Shown here piece after piece: positions 8,549 through 17,424 of a stretch of DNA of 64,000 nt. A program made the translations under genes and the position numbers. Below the pieces are notes generated by a model, which was not told the origin of the DNA, did not search any database, and saw only the letters and a program-made list of their open reading frames with translations. Position 1 is the stretch's first letter. Every line of letters begins with the position of its first letter. This DNA comes from Actinomycetes bacterium (GTDB lineage Bacteria; Actinomycetota; Acidimicrobiia; Acidimicrobiales; RAAP-2). Location: assembly GCA_021846325.1 (NCBI GenBank), contig JAJZBX010000005.1, positions 62,001 through 126,000 of the forward strand, in the 5' to 3' direction.

Positions 8549-9163
8549 CTACTGCGGCGAGCGCTGCTCGTAGATCCTGATCGCCATCGCGAGACTGAGT
8601 GGACCTCGTTGCACCCAACCCGCATTGCGCATCGCGCTCGGATGTCGATCCGGCCAGCTGGCACTGGTTGCGCCGACGAAACCAAGGAGGGCGGGCAGGT
8701 CGACACCGGACACTGATCCCTCCTCGACTGCTCGCAACCACGCTTCGTCGACCCCCATCCTTTGAGCCACCACCTCTCGAGCGAGCCCACTGGCCATTCT
8801 GCGTTGGCGAAGGTCCTTGCCCAATCCTTGCCCACCGGTCGACGTGGTCTGGTCGTCGACGTGGCGTGGTTGCGTCGCACCGATAGAGCGTTCTTCGTCG
8901 ACGGCCTCAACAAACCGACGCGCTACGGGATTGCCCGCCCCGTCGACGGGGACTGGCCCATCGCCCGCCCACAGGTATTCACTGTCGTCGAGTCTGACGA
9001 GGATGAAGTCGTTCCCGCGCTCCTGCCACCAGGCGATCGCGTCGAACACCGACGCAAAGGACGGGCTCAACCGGTAGCCCCCACCGGGCGCGTCGCCTTC
9101 ACCGATCCCCGACCACCACGAGCGTTCGTTCGCTTCTCGACAAATAAAGACACGCTCACCCAT
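8549..9163 (-). CDS. Uncharacterised protein with C-terminal XRE-like helix-turn-helix
   Basis: 204 residues. The N-terminal 75 residues (SPSFASVFDAIAWWQERGND, then a stretch ending in EYLWAGD) look like a small alpha/beta domain I cannot name. After a linker, residues about 115-165 (DLRQRRMASGLAREVVAQRM, then GVDEAWLRAVEEG) read as a Cro/CI-type helix-turn-helix, so DNA binding is inferred. The start ATG 9163 has GGAG 7 bases upstream, which supports it being real. It points toward the convergent ctaG gene, with about 150 empty bases between. Confidence 0.65.
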   Translation of the reverse strand: MGERVFICREANERSWWSGIGEGDAPGGGYRLSPSFASVFDAIAWWQERGNDFILVRLDDSEYLWAGDGPVPVDGAGNPVARRFVEAVDEERSIGATQPRHVDDQTTSTGGQGLGKDLRQRRMASGLAREVVAQRMGVDEAWLRAVEEGSVSGVDLPALLGFVGATSASWPDRHPSAMRNAGWVQRGPLSLAMAIRIYEQRSPQ

Positions 9164-9532
9164 CGAGACTCCGCTCTATCCGCCCGTCAAAACCGCTACC
9201 GACTACCACGCTACGTGCCAACTCGTTGGGCGACCGTACGCCATTGACATCGTGTGACAACGAGCCTTCGCTCACTGATGCCCCGAACAACGCCGCCGAG
9301 CCGGCGCCGAGCAGCCACGCACCCCCATGTAATTGAGTGGGATCCGAGGTGGTCACGACGTCACCACGTCACGGGCGCCGTGCGCCGAACAGCGCCCGCG
9401 CTGGGAGAACGGCTATCGACCGCCACCGTACCGATTCGTTGGTCGCCGACGTTCGCTGAACCAACGATGAGGGGTCGCGTCGTTGACGCGGTGGCACGAA
9501 GCCTGGTCCTTGAGCGGATGCACCCGGTCGCG
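9164..9532. other. Intergenic stretch without a supported gene
   Basis: About 370 bases. A 66-codon minus-strand frame (9156-9356) overlaps the HTH gene but has no ribosome site or family match. I see no repeats or RNA gene here. Confidence 0.5.
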
Positions 9533-9742
9533 TCACCCGCGAGAGCGAGACGGCGACCGGCGGAACGCCAACGGGCGATGCTGCGGCAGCCGACGTAGGA
9601 CCGACACGATTTCGCCTACCACCAGAAGTCCGAGCGTCACGTACGCGCCCATCGCGCCAGCGAACGTGGCGACCACCAGCGTCACCAGTACGAGCGCCAT
9701 AAGCACGAGCCAGAACTTGATCAACCCAACGATGAAGCGCAT
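9533..9742 (-). CDS. Small membrane protein (69 aa)
   Basis: 69 residues with two hydrophobic helices (about 3-26 and 28-45) and a basic C-terminal tail (RRLPQHRPLAFRRSPSRSRG). The ATG at 9742 is preceded by GGAGG with 7-base spacing, one of the better Shine-Dalgarno sequences in the window, and this is the main reason I accept it. Function is unknown; there is no operon partner. Confidence 0.65.
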   Translation of the reverse strand: MRFIVGLIKFWLVLMALVLVTLVVATFAGAMGAYVTLGLLVVGEIVSVLRRLPQHRPLAFRRSPSRSRG

Positions 9743-10062
9743 CTCGCGACCTCCGAATCCACGTTATCGCCACCTCGCAGCGCCCTATGGCTGGGAGCAC
9801 ATCGGTTGCTCCTGATCACGTGGTCCGGGCAACGCCGGTAGCAGATGGTGGCGACACCGCGAACTGCTCGGGCTCGACACTGGCCGACTTGACCCGCAAC
9901 TCGCGTCTTGGGCTTGCAACGCCCCCGCGCCACAGGACGAACTGAACGCCACACTCGTACCTAAGTCCGTACACGAATATTCTACATAGTAACTGGAATT
10001 AGTAGTGATATCTCTCTAGAGTACGCGTGAGAGGCGTCTCTCGTCTCTAAGGGGGGTTACTT
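9743..10062. promoter_or_regulatory. Gene-free stretch ending in the promoter of an exported-protein gene
   Basis: The right half (about 9960-10020) is unusually AT-rich for this genome. It holds several TA-rich hexamers, then GAGAG-GCGT-CTCTC (an inverted repeat near 10030-10043), and an AAGGGGGG ribosome site just before the ATG at 10063. This looks like a strong or regulated promoter and 5' leader. The left half shows nothing. Confidence 0.5.
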
Positions 10063-10575
10063 ATGAAAGGGTTCATGTCACGCGGTGCACTCATTCGATG
10101 GACGGCGATAGCCACGGTGTTGGTGTTGTCGACGGTCGTGCCCGGCACCTCGAACGCGGCGCAACTGGCACCGAGAGCGACCGCTTCCGCGGGCACGTGC
10201 GCGGGGACGGCGGCGGCGGCGCAGGGCACGAGTGGCGCCGTGGCCATGGTCGTCAAGGGCCAGGGGACGTCGAGCAGCGGTGCCACAACTGGTCCAACGT
10301 GCGTCACCAAACTGTCTGGCCACTGGGCGGCCAATTCACAGGTCTTCTCCACGGCCGGTACGGGTACTGCGGTGGTGAAGAACGGCACCTGGGGCGCCTC
10401 GCTGACCACCGACCAACTCACTGGGCATCTCTCGGGCACCGTGGCGACCGCCGGTGGCGGAACGAGCGGTGGCACGACCGGCGCCGGCAGTGCGTACTGG
10501 AGTTTCAGTATTGACTGCTGGTGGACGTATTCGCCGATGACGCTGCACTGCACGATTAAGATTTCCAACGACTAA
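10063..10575 (+). CDS. Exported Gly/Thr/Ser-rich protein of unknown function
   Basis: 170 residues. A signal peptide is clear: basic start MKGFMSRGALIRW, hydrophobic core TAIATVLVLSTVV, and likely cleavage after SNA near residue 32. The mature part is rich in Gly, Thr and Ala with four Cys (SAGTCAG, GPTCVTK, SIDCWWTY, LHCTIK) that could form two disulfides. I do not recognise a family. A very strong ribosome site (AAGGGGGG) and an AT-rich upstream region suggest high expression. It is a single gene; the next gene is convergent. Confidence 0.75.
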   Translation: MKGFMSRGALIRWTAIATVLVLSTVVPGTSNAAQLAPRATASAGTCAGTAAAAQGTSGAVAMVVKGQGTSSSGATTGPTCVTKLSGHWAANSQVFSTAGTGTAVVKNGTWGASLTTDQLTGHLSGTVATAGGGTSGGTTGAGSAYWSFSIDCWWTYSPMTLHCTIKISND

Positions 10576-10772
10576 CCCGCGTTCAAACGCTTAGCTTGAT
10601 CGTCGGTTCAACGTGGCGGCGGTTCGCGGGCCGAGCCGCCGCCACGTCGTTCGCGGGCCTTGCGAGCGGTCGATTGTTCGCATCCGCATCGTAAACGGCG
10701 ACGCCCGTGCGGTCGTGTCGCGTTAGCCTGCGGCGACGATCGTGCTGACGCCACCCAACGGTCTGGCGTGGG

Positions 10773-11810
10773 CTACAGCAGACCGACACCGATCGCCAGC
10801 GACTCGAGATCGCTCTCCGGACGCGCGCCGAGGTGTCTGATGATCTCCCCCGCACACAGGGAACCGAGCTCGGCGGCCTCCACCGGATCGGCACCGAGGG
10901 CTAGACCGTAGAGGAAGCCCGAGGCGAAGAGGTCCCCGGCGCCGTTCTGGTCGACCACCTCGTCGACCTCGCTCGCCGGTACCGATACCACGCCGCTCGA
11001 GGTCAGCACGTCGGCCCCCAGTGGACCGCGCGTCACGACCGCCAGCAATCCCAGCTCGTCGAGCGCTCGAAAGGCGAGCTCCAGGCGCGGCAACTCAAAG
11101 AGTGCGAGAATCTCGGACTCGTTGGCGAGCAGCACGTCGACGTCGCTCGTCACGAGATCGAGGAAGTCGCGCCGGTGTCGTTGCACACAAAACATGTCCG
11201 ACAACGACAGCGCCACCATCGAGTCGTGCTGGTGCGCGAAATTGACCACCTTTCTTATGGCGGACTTCGCCGGCGCAAGGTCGTACAGGTACCCTTCGAC
11301 GTAGGTGATCTCGGAACGTTCGATGAGCCGCTCACTGATGTCGTCGACGCGCAACTGATTGGACGCACCCAGGTACGTCGCCATGGTTCGCTGCGCGTCG
11401 GGCGTGATGAAGACGTGACATCGTCCCGTCGCCCCCTCGTCGGCCGCGGCGGTCGCGAGGTCGAGCTCGACCCCCATCGTGCGCAAATCGTGGGCAAAGC
11501 GTTCGCCGAACTCGTCGTCCGCCACTTTGCCGATGTAGCCGCACGTCCCCCCGAGGGCCGCGATCCCGGCAATCGAATTGGCCACCGAACCGCCCGACAT
11601 CTCGATAGTTGGCCCCATGGCCTGGTAGAACGTGTCGAGCTGGTCCTCATCGATCAGCGTCATCGAGGCCTTCACCAGGCCGAGTGTGCGGTACGCATCG
11701 GTGGTGTCTCGAGCGATGATGTCCAACAGGGCATTGCCGATACCGGTCACCGCCAGTCTCGTTGGACCGGGCTTCACGCGCAGCGAGACGGGCGTCGGCG
11801 GAGTTGTCAC
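10773..11810 (-). CDS. PfkB-family kinase, adenosine-kinase-like
   Basis: 345 residues. Ribokinase-fold sugar/nucleoside kinase. Motifs: VTGIGNALLDIIA near the N-terminus, GGSVANSIAGIAALGG (PfkB signature 1 region) and DQNGAGDLFASGFLYGLALG (signature 2, with the catalytic Asp and the GAGD anion hole). Overall resemblance is to the bacterial adenosine kinase group of PfkB proteins, which would phosphorylate adenosine or a related nucleoside to the monophosphate. Substrate is inferred from resemblance only. Start is GTG 11810; a TACGCT hexamer at 11822-11817 lies 6 bases upstream, so it is probably leaderless. The promoter region is shared with the divergent aminopeptidase. Confidence 0.8.
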   Translation of the reverse strand: MTTPPTPVSLRVKPGPTRLAVTGIGNALLDIIARDTTDAYRTLGLVKASMTLIDEDQLDTFYQAMGPTIEMSGGSVANSIAGIAALGGTCGYIGKVADDEFGERFAHDLRTMGVELDLATAAADEGATGRCHVFITPDAQRTMATYLGASNQLRVDDISERLIERSEITYVEGYLYDLAPAKSAIRKVVNFAHQHDSMVALSLSDMFCVQRHRRDFLDLVTSDVDVLLANESEILALFELPRLELAFRALDELGLLAVVTRGPLGADVLTSSGVVSVPASEVDEVVDQNGAGDLFASGFLYGLALGADPVEAAELGSLCAGEIIRHLGARPESDLESLAIGVGLL

Positions 11811-11849
11811 TCAGCGAGCGTAGAGGATTTCGTCGTAAGATTTCCAACT

Positions 11850-14351
11850 ATGAAGCCCTCCAATCCCTATCGTTTGTCGCGCACCGTCGTACCCAGCCGC
11901 TACCGCCTCTATCTCACCCCGGACCTCGAGGCCGCCACCTTCACAGGCCGCGTGGAGATCGACGTCGACGTCACTGAACCGGTGAACGCGATCACGATGC
12001 ACGCGGCGGACCTCGAACTCGGTGCGGCGACGGTCACCAGTCACGGTACCGGCCATCGCTCGGGTGATCCCGTGACCGATTCGACGTACGAAACCGTGAC
12101 CTTTCCCCTACTCGAAACGATCCCGGTCGGTCCGGCGACCATCGAAATTGCCTACGCCGGCGTGCTCAGCGATCAGTTGGCGGGTTTCTACCGCTCGAGG
12201 TACACCGACGACGAGGGGGTCGCGCACACGATCGCGGTGACCCAGTTCGAGCACTCCGACGCCCGACGAGCGTTCCCGTGCTGGGACGAGCCGTCGTTCA
12301 AGGCGACGTTCGAGGTCAACCTCACGGTGCCGACCCACCTGTTGGCGATTTCGAACTCGCCCGAGGTGGCCAACACCGACCTCGGCAACGGCCAGCGCGC
12401 GATCAGCTTTGCCCCCACGATGGTGATGTCAACCTATCTCGTGGCCATCGTCATCGGCCCCTTCGGGGCCACCGAACCTATCGACGTGAACGGCACGCCC
12501 CTGCGCGTCGTGTATCCCCTCGGCCGAGGTCACCTCACCGACACCGCGCTGGAGGCCGGTGACTTCGCCCTGCGATTCTTCGAGGACTACTTCGCCATCC
12601 CCTACCCGGGTCAGAAGCTCGACATGGTAGCGATCCCCGACTTCGCCCAGGGGGCGATGGAGAACCTCGGGTGCATCACCTACCGAGAAACCGCCTTACT
12701 CGTGGACCCCGCTACCGCGGCCCACGCCGAGGTCTATCGCGTCGCCGAAGTCGTTCACCACGAGATTGCCCACATGTGGTTCGGCGATCTCGTCACCATG
12801 GAGTGGTGGGAGGGAATCTGGCTGAACGAAGCCTTCGCCACCTTCATGCAGTTGACGTGCTCGAATACCTTTCGGCCGCAGTGGCGAATCTGGGCCGAAG
12901 AGTCGGTGCTGCGCGATTTGGCCCAACAGGTCGACGGTCTGGCCACCACGCGACCGATCGAGTACGACGTCGTGTCCCCGGACGACACGCAGGGCATGTT
13001 TGACGTGCTCACTTACCACAAGGGCGCGGCGGTCTTGCGCATGCTCGAGCAGTATCTAGGCGACACGGTCTTTCGCGACGGCATCCGTCACTACCTGGGC
13101 CAACACGCGTACGCCAACGCCGAGACGCGTGACCTCTGGGACGCACTCGAGACGGTGTCGAACGAGCCGGTTCGCACCATGATGGACACCTGGATCCTGC
13201 AGGGCGGTCACCCTCTCGTCAGTTTCGAAAACGGCGAATTGCGCCAGCGACCGTTCGTCGCTGGCGATCCCGAGCATCCCGGCGCCATTGGCGACCGCTG
13301 GCTCGTACCGGTATTCACCCGGTCCTTAGGCGGCGGTGAACCGTCACGACACCTACTGGGCGACGCACCGTGCACGGTGAGCGACCGGTCGCCGGTCGTG
13401 GTGAACGCGGGCGGTTCGGGATTCTTTCGCACCTGGTACGGCACGGGCGAACTCGCTGCGCTAACGCCGCATATTGGCGAGCTCGACGAACTAGAGCGCT
13501 CGAACCTGCTCGCCGACGGCTGGGCCGCGCTCTTTGCCCAACGCGCGACCTGGCGAGACTTCTACTCGATCGCGAGCGGGCTCGGCGACCTCGACGAGCC
13601 CACCCCGTGGCAGATCGTCGCGACGGCTGCGTCGATGATGCATCGGGCCCTCGACGAGGACGCCCGTAAGGTGCTCGCCGTCGACATTCAGAAGTTGGCG
13701 AGTCCCCAATTCGCCCGACTCGGCTGGGACCAACGGACCACCGACGGGACACTGAGCGCCCAGCTGCGCGCCCACGTGATCGGTCTGCTCGCGACCGTCG
13801 GCGCGGACCAAGAGGTTCGCGCCGAGGCGCTGCGGCGCTTTGACGCCGACGCCCTCGATGGCGACCTCGCACTGGTGATCCTGCGTATCGTGGCGAGTCA
13901 CGATCGCCCGAGTGACTACCCGACCTTCCTCGAGCGTTACCGCACCGCACCCACGCCACAAGAGTCGTTGCGCTACCTCTACGCCATGGGTGCCTTCAAC
14001 GACCTCGACGTCGCACTCGACGTCGCCGCGCGTTGCCTGGGCGAGTTCCGCACCCAGGACGCTCCGGTCATCCTGCCCGTGCTGATGAGAAACGAGATCA
14101 CGGGCCCCGCGGTCTGGCGGTTCCTCAGTGAGCACTGGGACGAGGCCGTCACTCGGTTCTCACCCTCCCTGCACGCTCGGCTCGCCGCCGGCATTCCGAC
14201 GTTCATCAATGATCCGGCCCTGGCCGACGAGGTGGACGCCTTTCACCGAGCGCACCCGGTGGTTGGTGGCTACCCGGCGTCGGTCGAGCAGTATCTCGAG
14301 ATGATGCGCGTGGGCCAGCGCTTCGCCACCGCCGTGCGTTCGCAGTTCTGA
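11850..14351 (+). CDS. M1-family zinc aminopeptidase
   Basis: 833 residues, typical of ERAP/PepN-type M1 enzymes, which remove N-terminal residues from peptides in the cytoplasm. The substrate-gating motif GAMENLG is followed by the zinc site HHEIAHMWFGDL and the third ligand in WLNEAFATF, 18 residues on. An N-terminal beta domain (1-200) and a C-terminal ERAP1-like helical domain (from about 500) are evident. The ATG at 11850 begins MKPSNPYRLSRTVVPSRYRL, the usual start of this family. The longer upstream open frame runs through the antisense of the kinase gene and is not used. A TAAGAT hexamer at 11836-11841 is 8 bases before the ATG, the same arrangement as at bL37. Confidence 0.95.
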   Translation: MKPSNPYRLSRTVVPSRYRLYLTPDLEAATFTGRVEIDVDVTEPVNAITMHAADLELGAATVTSHGTGHRSGDPVTDSTYETVTFPLLETIPVGPATIEIAYAGVLSDQLAGFYRSRYTDDEGVAHTIAVTQFEHSDARRAFPCWDEPSFKATFEVNLTVPTHLLAISNSPEVANTDLGNGQRAISFAPTMVMSTYLVAIVIGPFGATEPIDVNGTPLRVVYPLGRGHLTDTALEAGDFALRFFEDYFAIPYPGQKLDMVAIPDFAQGAMENLGCITYRETALLVDPATAAHAEVYRVAEVVHHEIAHMWFGDLVTMEWWEGIWLNEAFATFMQLTCSNTFRPQWRIWAEESVLRDLAQQVDGLATTRPIEYDVVSPDDTQGMFDVLTYHKGAAVLRMLEQYLGDTVFRDGIRHYLGQHAYANAETRDLWDALETVSNEPVRTMMDTWILQGGHPLVSFENGELRQRPFVAGDPEHPGAIGDRWLVPVFTRSLGGGEPSRHLLGDAPCTVSDRSPVVVNAGGSGFFRTWYGTGELAALTPHIGELDELERSNLLADGWAALFAQRATWRDFYSIASGLGDLDEPTPWQIVATAASMMHRALDEDARKVLAVDIQKLASPQFARLGWDQRTTDGTLSAQLRAHVIGLLATVGADQEVRAEALRRFDADALDGDLALVILRIVASHDRPSDYPTFLERYRTAPTPQESLRYLYAMGAFNDLDVALDVAARCLGEFRTQDAPVILPVLMRNEITGPAVWRFLSEHWDEAVTRFSPSLHARLAAGIPTFINDPALADEVDAFHRAHPVVGGYPASVEQYLEMMRVGQRFATAVRSQF

Positions 14352-14355
14352 GCCC

Positions 14356-14949
14356 ATGTCGCCGGGCGCCTTCGCGGGCATCATGGCGCTCATGTTCCTG
14401 TTGGAGCTGCCCGACAAGACGATGATCGCGACCGTCGTGATGTCGACGCGGGCGCGACCGTCGTCGATCGTCCTGGGGGCCTCCAGCGCTTTCGTCGTGC
14501 AGATGGGGATCGCGGTGGCCGCGGGCAGTCTTCTGACGTTGCTGCCCGTGCGACCCAAGGACGTGGTCGTCGCCGTGCTTTTTCTCGGCGGCGCCGCCTA
14601 CCTGCTGCTCGTTCCCGAGCGCGTCGAGGAGCGCGAGGGTGAGGTGGAGGCCGCGCGCGAGCGATCGGGGACGCGCTGGCGCGAAGTCTCGACCGCCTTC
14701 ACGGTGATCTTTCTCGGCGAATTCGGTGACCTCACGCAGATCCAGGCGGCCAACCTCAGTGCCAAGACCCACCAGCCGCTCGAGGTCTTTCTCGCCTCTT
14801 CCATCGCGCTCGTCGCCGTCTCCTTTCTCGGTGCCTACGGGGGACGCGCGCTGCAGCGCGTGGTCCCGTTGCGCTTTATCCGTCTGGGTGGCGGCGTCGT
14901 CTTCGCGGGACTCGGCCTCTACACACTCGTCCAGGCGGTGCGGGGTTGA
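14356..14949 (+). CDS. TMEM165/GDT1 (UPF0016) family cation transporter
   Basis: 197 residues, six transmembrane helices in two inverted repeats. Each repeat carries the family's ExGD(K/R)(T/S) motif: ELPDKT at about residue 16 and EFGDLT at about residue 119. The first repeat has Pro in place of Gly and the second has Leu in place of Lys/Arg. Family members move Mn2+ or Ca2+ out of the cytoplasm against protons. A long basic/acidic loop joins the halves. It starts 4 bases after the aminopeptidase stop, so probably the same transcript. Confidence 0.88.
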   Translation: MSPGAFAGIMALMFLLELPDKTMIATVVMSTRARPSSIVLGASSAFVVQMGIAVAAGSLLTLLPVRPKDVVVAVLFLGGAAYLLLVPERVEEREGEVEAARERSGTRWREVSTAFTVIFLGEFGDLTQIQAANLSAKTHQPLEVFLASSIALVAVSFLGAYGGRALQRVVPLRFIRLGGGVVFAGLGLYTLVQAVRG

Positions 14950-15587
14950 ACGTCGACGAACTGATGGCCCTGGCGCGAACCGTTTCGGGCTTCATGCCCG
15001 ACGATGAGGGCGCGGCCCTGACGCGCCACGGTCTTGACGTCGGTGCGCGACGTCCGGGCGGGACCTGGCTCGAGGTCGGCGCCTGGTGCGGTAAGTCGGC
15101 GGTGTACCTGGGCGCCGCCGCGGCGGCGACCTCGAGCGTGCTGTACTCGCTCGACCACCACCGCGGCAGTGAGGAGAACCAGGCCGGCTGGGAGTACTTT
15201 GACCCGACCCTCGTCGATCCCCACGACGGCCGACTCAACACGCTGCCGTGGTGGCAGCGCACGATCGCGGCAGCCGACCTCGAATCGACGGTGATCGGCG
15301 TCGTCGGTCCGTCGACGGTCGTCGCCGCCCACTTCAACCAGTCCCTCGACCTGCTCTTCATCGACGGCGGGCACGCCCGCGACGTCGCCTGGGCCGACTA
15401 TCGATCCTGGGCGCCGAAGGTGGTGACCGGCGGCAGTCTCTTGATTCACGACGTCTTCGACGACCCGGCCGACGGCGGTCGACCGCCCTACGAGATCTAC
15501 CAAGCGGCCCGAGCCAACGGCTTCGACGACGTCGACGCCGTTGGCTCGCTGCGCGTGCTTCGACGAGTGCCGACCCCGGGGCGCTAG
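14946..15587 (+). CDS. Class I SAM-dependent methyltransferase (Methyltransf_24-like)
   Basis: 213 residues. Motif I is WLEVGAWCGKSAVYLG (residues 40-55), acidic strand-2 end is LYSLDHHRGS, and a conserved LLFIDGGHARDVAWADYRSW follows, typical of the Methyltransf_24 group often linked to sugar or antibiotic O-methylation. The substrate is unknown. The start TTG 14946 overlaps the TGA of the upstream transporter, so this is the third gene of a coupled aminopeptidase-transporter-methyltransferase run. Confidence 0.75.
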   Translation: MNVDELMALARTVSGFMPDDEGAALTRHGLDVGARRPGGTWLEVGAWCGKSAVYLGAAAAATSSVLYSLDHHRGSEENQAGWEYFDPTLVDPHDGRLNTLPWWQRTIAAADLESTVIGVVGPSTVVAAHFNQSLDLLFIDGGHARDVAWADYRSWAPKVVTGGSLLIHDVFDDPADGGRPPYEIYQAARANGFDDVDAVGSLRVLRRVPTPGR

Positions 15588-15622
15588 GTTCGTTACGCAC
15601 CCAAGCGGCCGCGTCGGCGAGG

Positions 15623-16708
15623 TCAGCGGCCAACGGCCTCCACGCGGCAGCCCGGTTCGGGCAGGTCCGCCACCGGCGCGAGAAATCCGTGGCGGAACAG
15701 CCCCGCCGCCCCCGAGGAGGACGTGAGCGCGTCGGCGGCCAGCAGCACCGCCGCCGCGGTATAACTCGTCGCCTCGCGATCGGGAAAGGTCACCGGCCCC
15801 GGGTAGGCCAGTCCCGTCCAGTAGGCCCCGTCGTCGCGACGATGACGGTTGGTGAGATCGAAGAGGTCGAGGGCTTCACTCGTCAGTCCGATGGCGTCAA
15901 GGGCGAGCACGCACTCGGCGGTCTCGGCCGCGGTGACCCAGTCGTTGGTCGATACGCACCGCACGCCGTACCCCGCCATGACGTGGCGCTCCCATCCGTC
16001 GCGCAGGCGTCGCCGTGCCGCCTCGTCGGTGAGCGCCCCACTCAACACGGGGTAGTACCAGTCCATGGCGAACTCGTTCTTGGGTGCGAAGGCGCCGGGG
16101 TGGTGGGCCACGGCGTGACCGAGGTGCCCGGCCGCGACCACCCACGACGGACGATGCACGTCGAGTCGCTCGGCCAGCGCCACCGCGCAGCGCACGCTGT
16201 GGTAGATCGACGACGAGCCAGTCAACAGCGCGTACGACTCGGGGCGCCCGGCCCCGTCGAGCGACCAGCGCACGGTGCCGTCGTCGAGTTGCCACGCGAG
16301 TACGAAGTTGATCGCCCGGTCGACCACCGAGAACTGGTCAGCCACGAAGTCGACGTCGTCGGTCGCCAGCAGGTAGTGATAGAGGCCCGCGGCCACGTAG
16401 GCGCACACGTTGGTATCGAGGCGCGCGTCGATGACGGCGTCGTCGCGGTAGTAGTTGAACCAACTCCCGTCGCCCAGCTGATGCTCGGCGAGCCACCGGT
16501 AGGCCGCGCGCGCACCCTCGCGATACCCCGTGATGGTCAGGGCCATCGCCACCTCGACGTGGTTCCAGGGATCGCAGTGGCCACCGCGATACCACGCCAG
16601 CTGGCCACTGGGCCGCTGCAGGTCGGCGAGCGACGCGGCCGTGCGGGCCACCTGCTCCGCGCCGAGCACGTCGGGCACGCCACCGAGATCACGCGCGAGC
16701 AGGCTCAC
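15623..16708 (-). CDS. Alpha/alpha-toroid protein (prenyltransferase/squalene-cyclase-like repeats)
   Basis: 361 residues made of helical repeats: QRPSGQLAWYRGGHCDPWNH, WLAEHQLGDGSWFNYY, FVLAWQLDDGTVRWSL and RRDDGAYWTGLAYPGPVTFP. The QxxDGxW-type turns are those of the terpenoid cyclase/prenyltransferase toroid fold. No cyclase DCTAE or DDTA motif is visible, so the fold is clear but a cyclase activity is not. Start is GTG 16708, overlapping the TGA of the methyltransferase gene. With that gene and the glycosyltransferase it forms a three-gene unit, suggesting work on a glycolipid or polyprenyl-linked sugar. Confidence 0.75.
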   Translation of the reverse strand: MSLLARDLGGVPDVLGAEQVARTAASLADLQRPSGQLAWYRGGHCDPWNHVEVAMALTITGYREGARAAYRWLAEHQLGDGSWFNYYRDDAVIDARLDTNVCAYVAAGLYHYLLATDDVDFVADQFSVVDRAINFVLAWQLDDGTVRWSLDGAGRPESYALLTGSSSIYHSVRCAVALAERLDVHRPSWVVAAGHLGHAVAHHPGAFAPKNEFAMDWYYPVLSGALTDEAARRRLRDGWERHVMAGYGVRCVSTNDWVTAAETAECVLALDAIGLTSEALDLFDLTNRHRRDDGAYWTGLAYPGPVTFPDREATSYTAAAVLLAADALTSSSGAAGLFRHGFLAPVADLPEPGCRVEAVGR

Positions 16709-17424
16709 GGGGCCGGCTTGGCCAAATAGAAGACGACCGACTTGCCCATGACCGGCGCGAGGAGCCGCTCGGCCCAGCGGGTGAGCGCCGGCCGCTTCAC
16801 GATGTCCCACACCAAAAAGCGGTGGTAGGCCCTCACGTACCGATTCTCGTCGTTGGTCGTCCCGACGAGACACTTCAGCCACCAGTACGGACTGTGCAGG
16901 GCGTGCGCGTAGCCGCGCCCGGTCGCAGCGAGACCAACCGAGCTCAGACGCGACTCGATCACCGAGCGGCGATAGATCCGTACGTGACCACCCGGCACGA
17001 GGTGGTACTCGTCGGACAGTGCCCAGTTGACCAGTTCGGGAAAGAAGCGCGGCACGGTGACCGCCATCGTGCCGCCCGGGCGCAGCACGCGCGTCAGCTC
17101 GGTCATCGCCGCGAGGTCATCGGGAATGTGTTCGAGCACCTCGGAGCAGATGACGCGATCAAACGTGGCGTCGGCGAACGGCAGGTGCAGCGCGTCACCC
17201 TGCACGACCCCTACGTGCACCTCGCTGGCCGAGAGCTCACCGGCTTCGACCATGGCGACGAATGTGGCGACGACGCCCTCGACCTCGTCGTGACCGGCGT
17301 CCAGGGCCACCACGTCGGCGCCGCGACGGGCCGCTTCGAAAGCGTGGCGGCCGAAGCCGCAGCCGAGATCGAGCAGTCGATCGCCCGGGCGAAGGCCCAA
17401 CCGGTCATAGTTGGCGGTCAGCAT
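16705..17424 (-). CDS. Class I SAM-dependent methyltransferase (Methyltransf_11-like)
   Basis: 239 residues. Motif I LLDLGCGFGRHAFEAARRGA, acidic residue in VVALDAGHDE, motif II DATFDRVICSEVLEHIPDD and VLRPGGTMAVTVPRF are all in place. The C-terminal half (HLVPGGHVRIYRR, then LHSPYWWLKCLVG) is hydrophobic and may sit against a membrane or bind a lipid. Its ATG overlaps the TGA of the glycosyltransferase (TGATG), and its stop overlaps the toroid gene start. Confidence 0.85.
   Translation of the reverse strand: MLTANYDRLGLRPGDRLLDLGCGFGRHAFEAARRGADVVALDAGHDEVEGVVATFVAMVEAGELSASEVHVGVVQGDALHLPFADATFDRVICSEVLEHIPDDLAAMTELTRVLRPGGTMAVTVPRFFPELVNWALSDEYHLVPGGHVRIYRRSVIESRLSSVGLAATGRGYAHALHSPYWWLKCLVGTTNDENRYVRAYHRFLVWDIVKRPALTRWAERLLAPVMGKSVVFYLAKPAP

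Noticed and set aside
9156-9356. 66-codon minus-strand frame overlapping the HTH gene start
   Set aside because: No ribosome site, no family resemblance, and it overlaps a better supported gene.
11175-11849. N-terminal extension of the M1 aminopeptidase
   Set aside because: The open frame here is antisense to the adenosine-kinase-like gene; the family start and a -10 hexamer fix ATG 11850.
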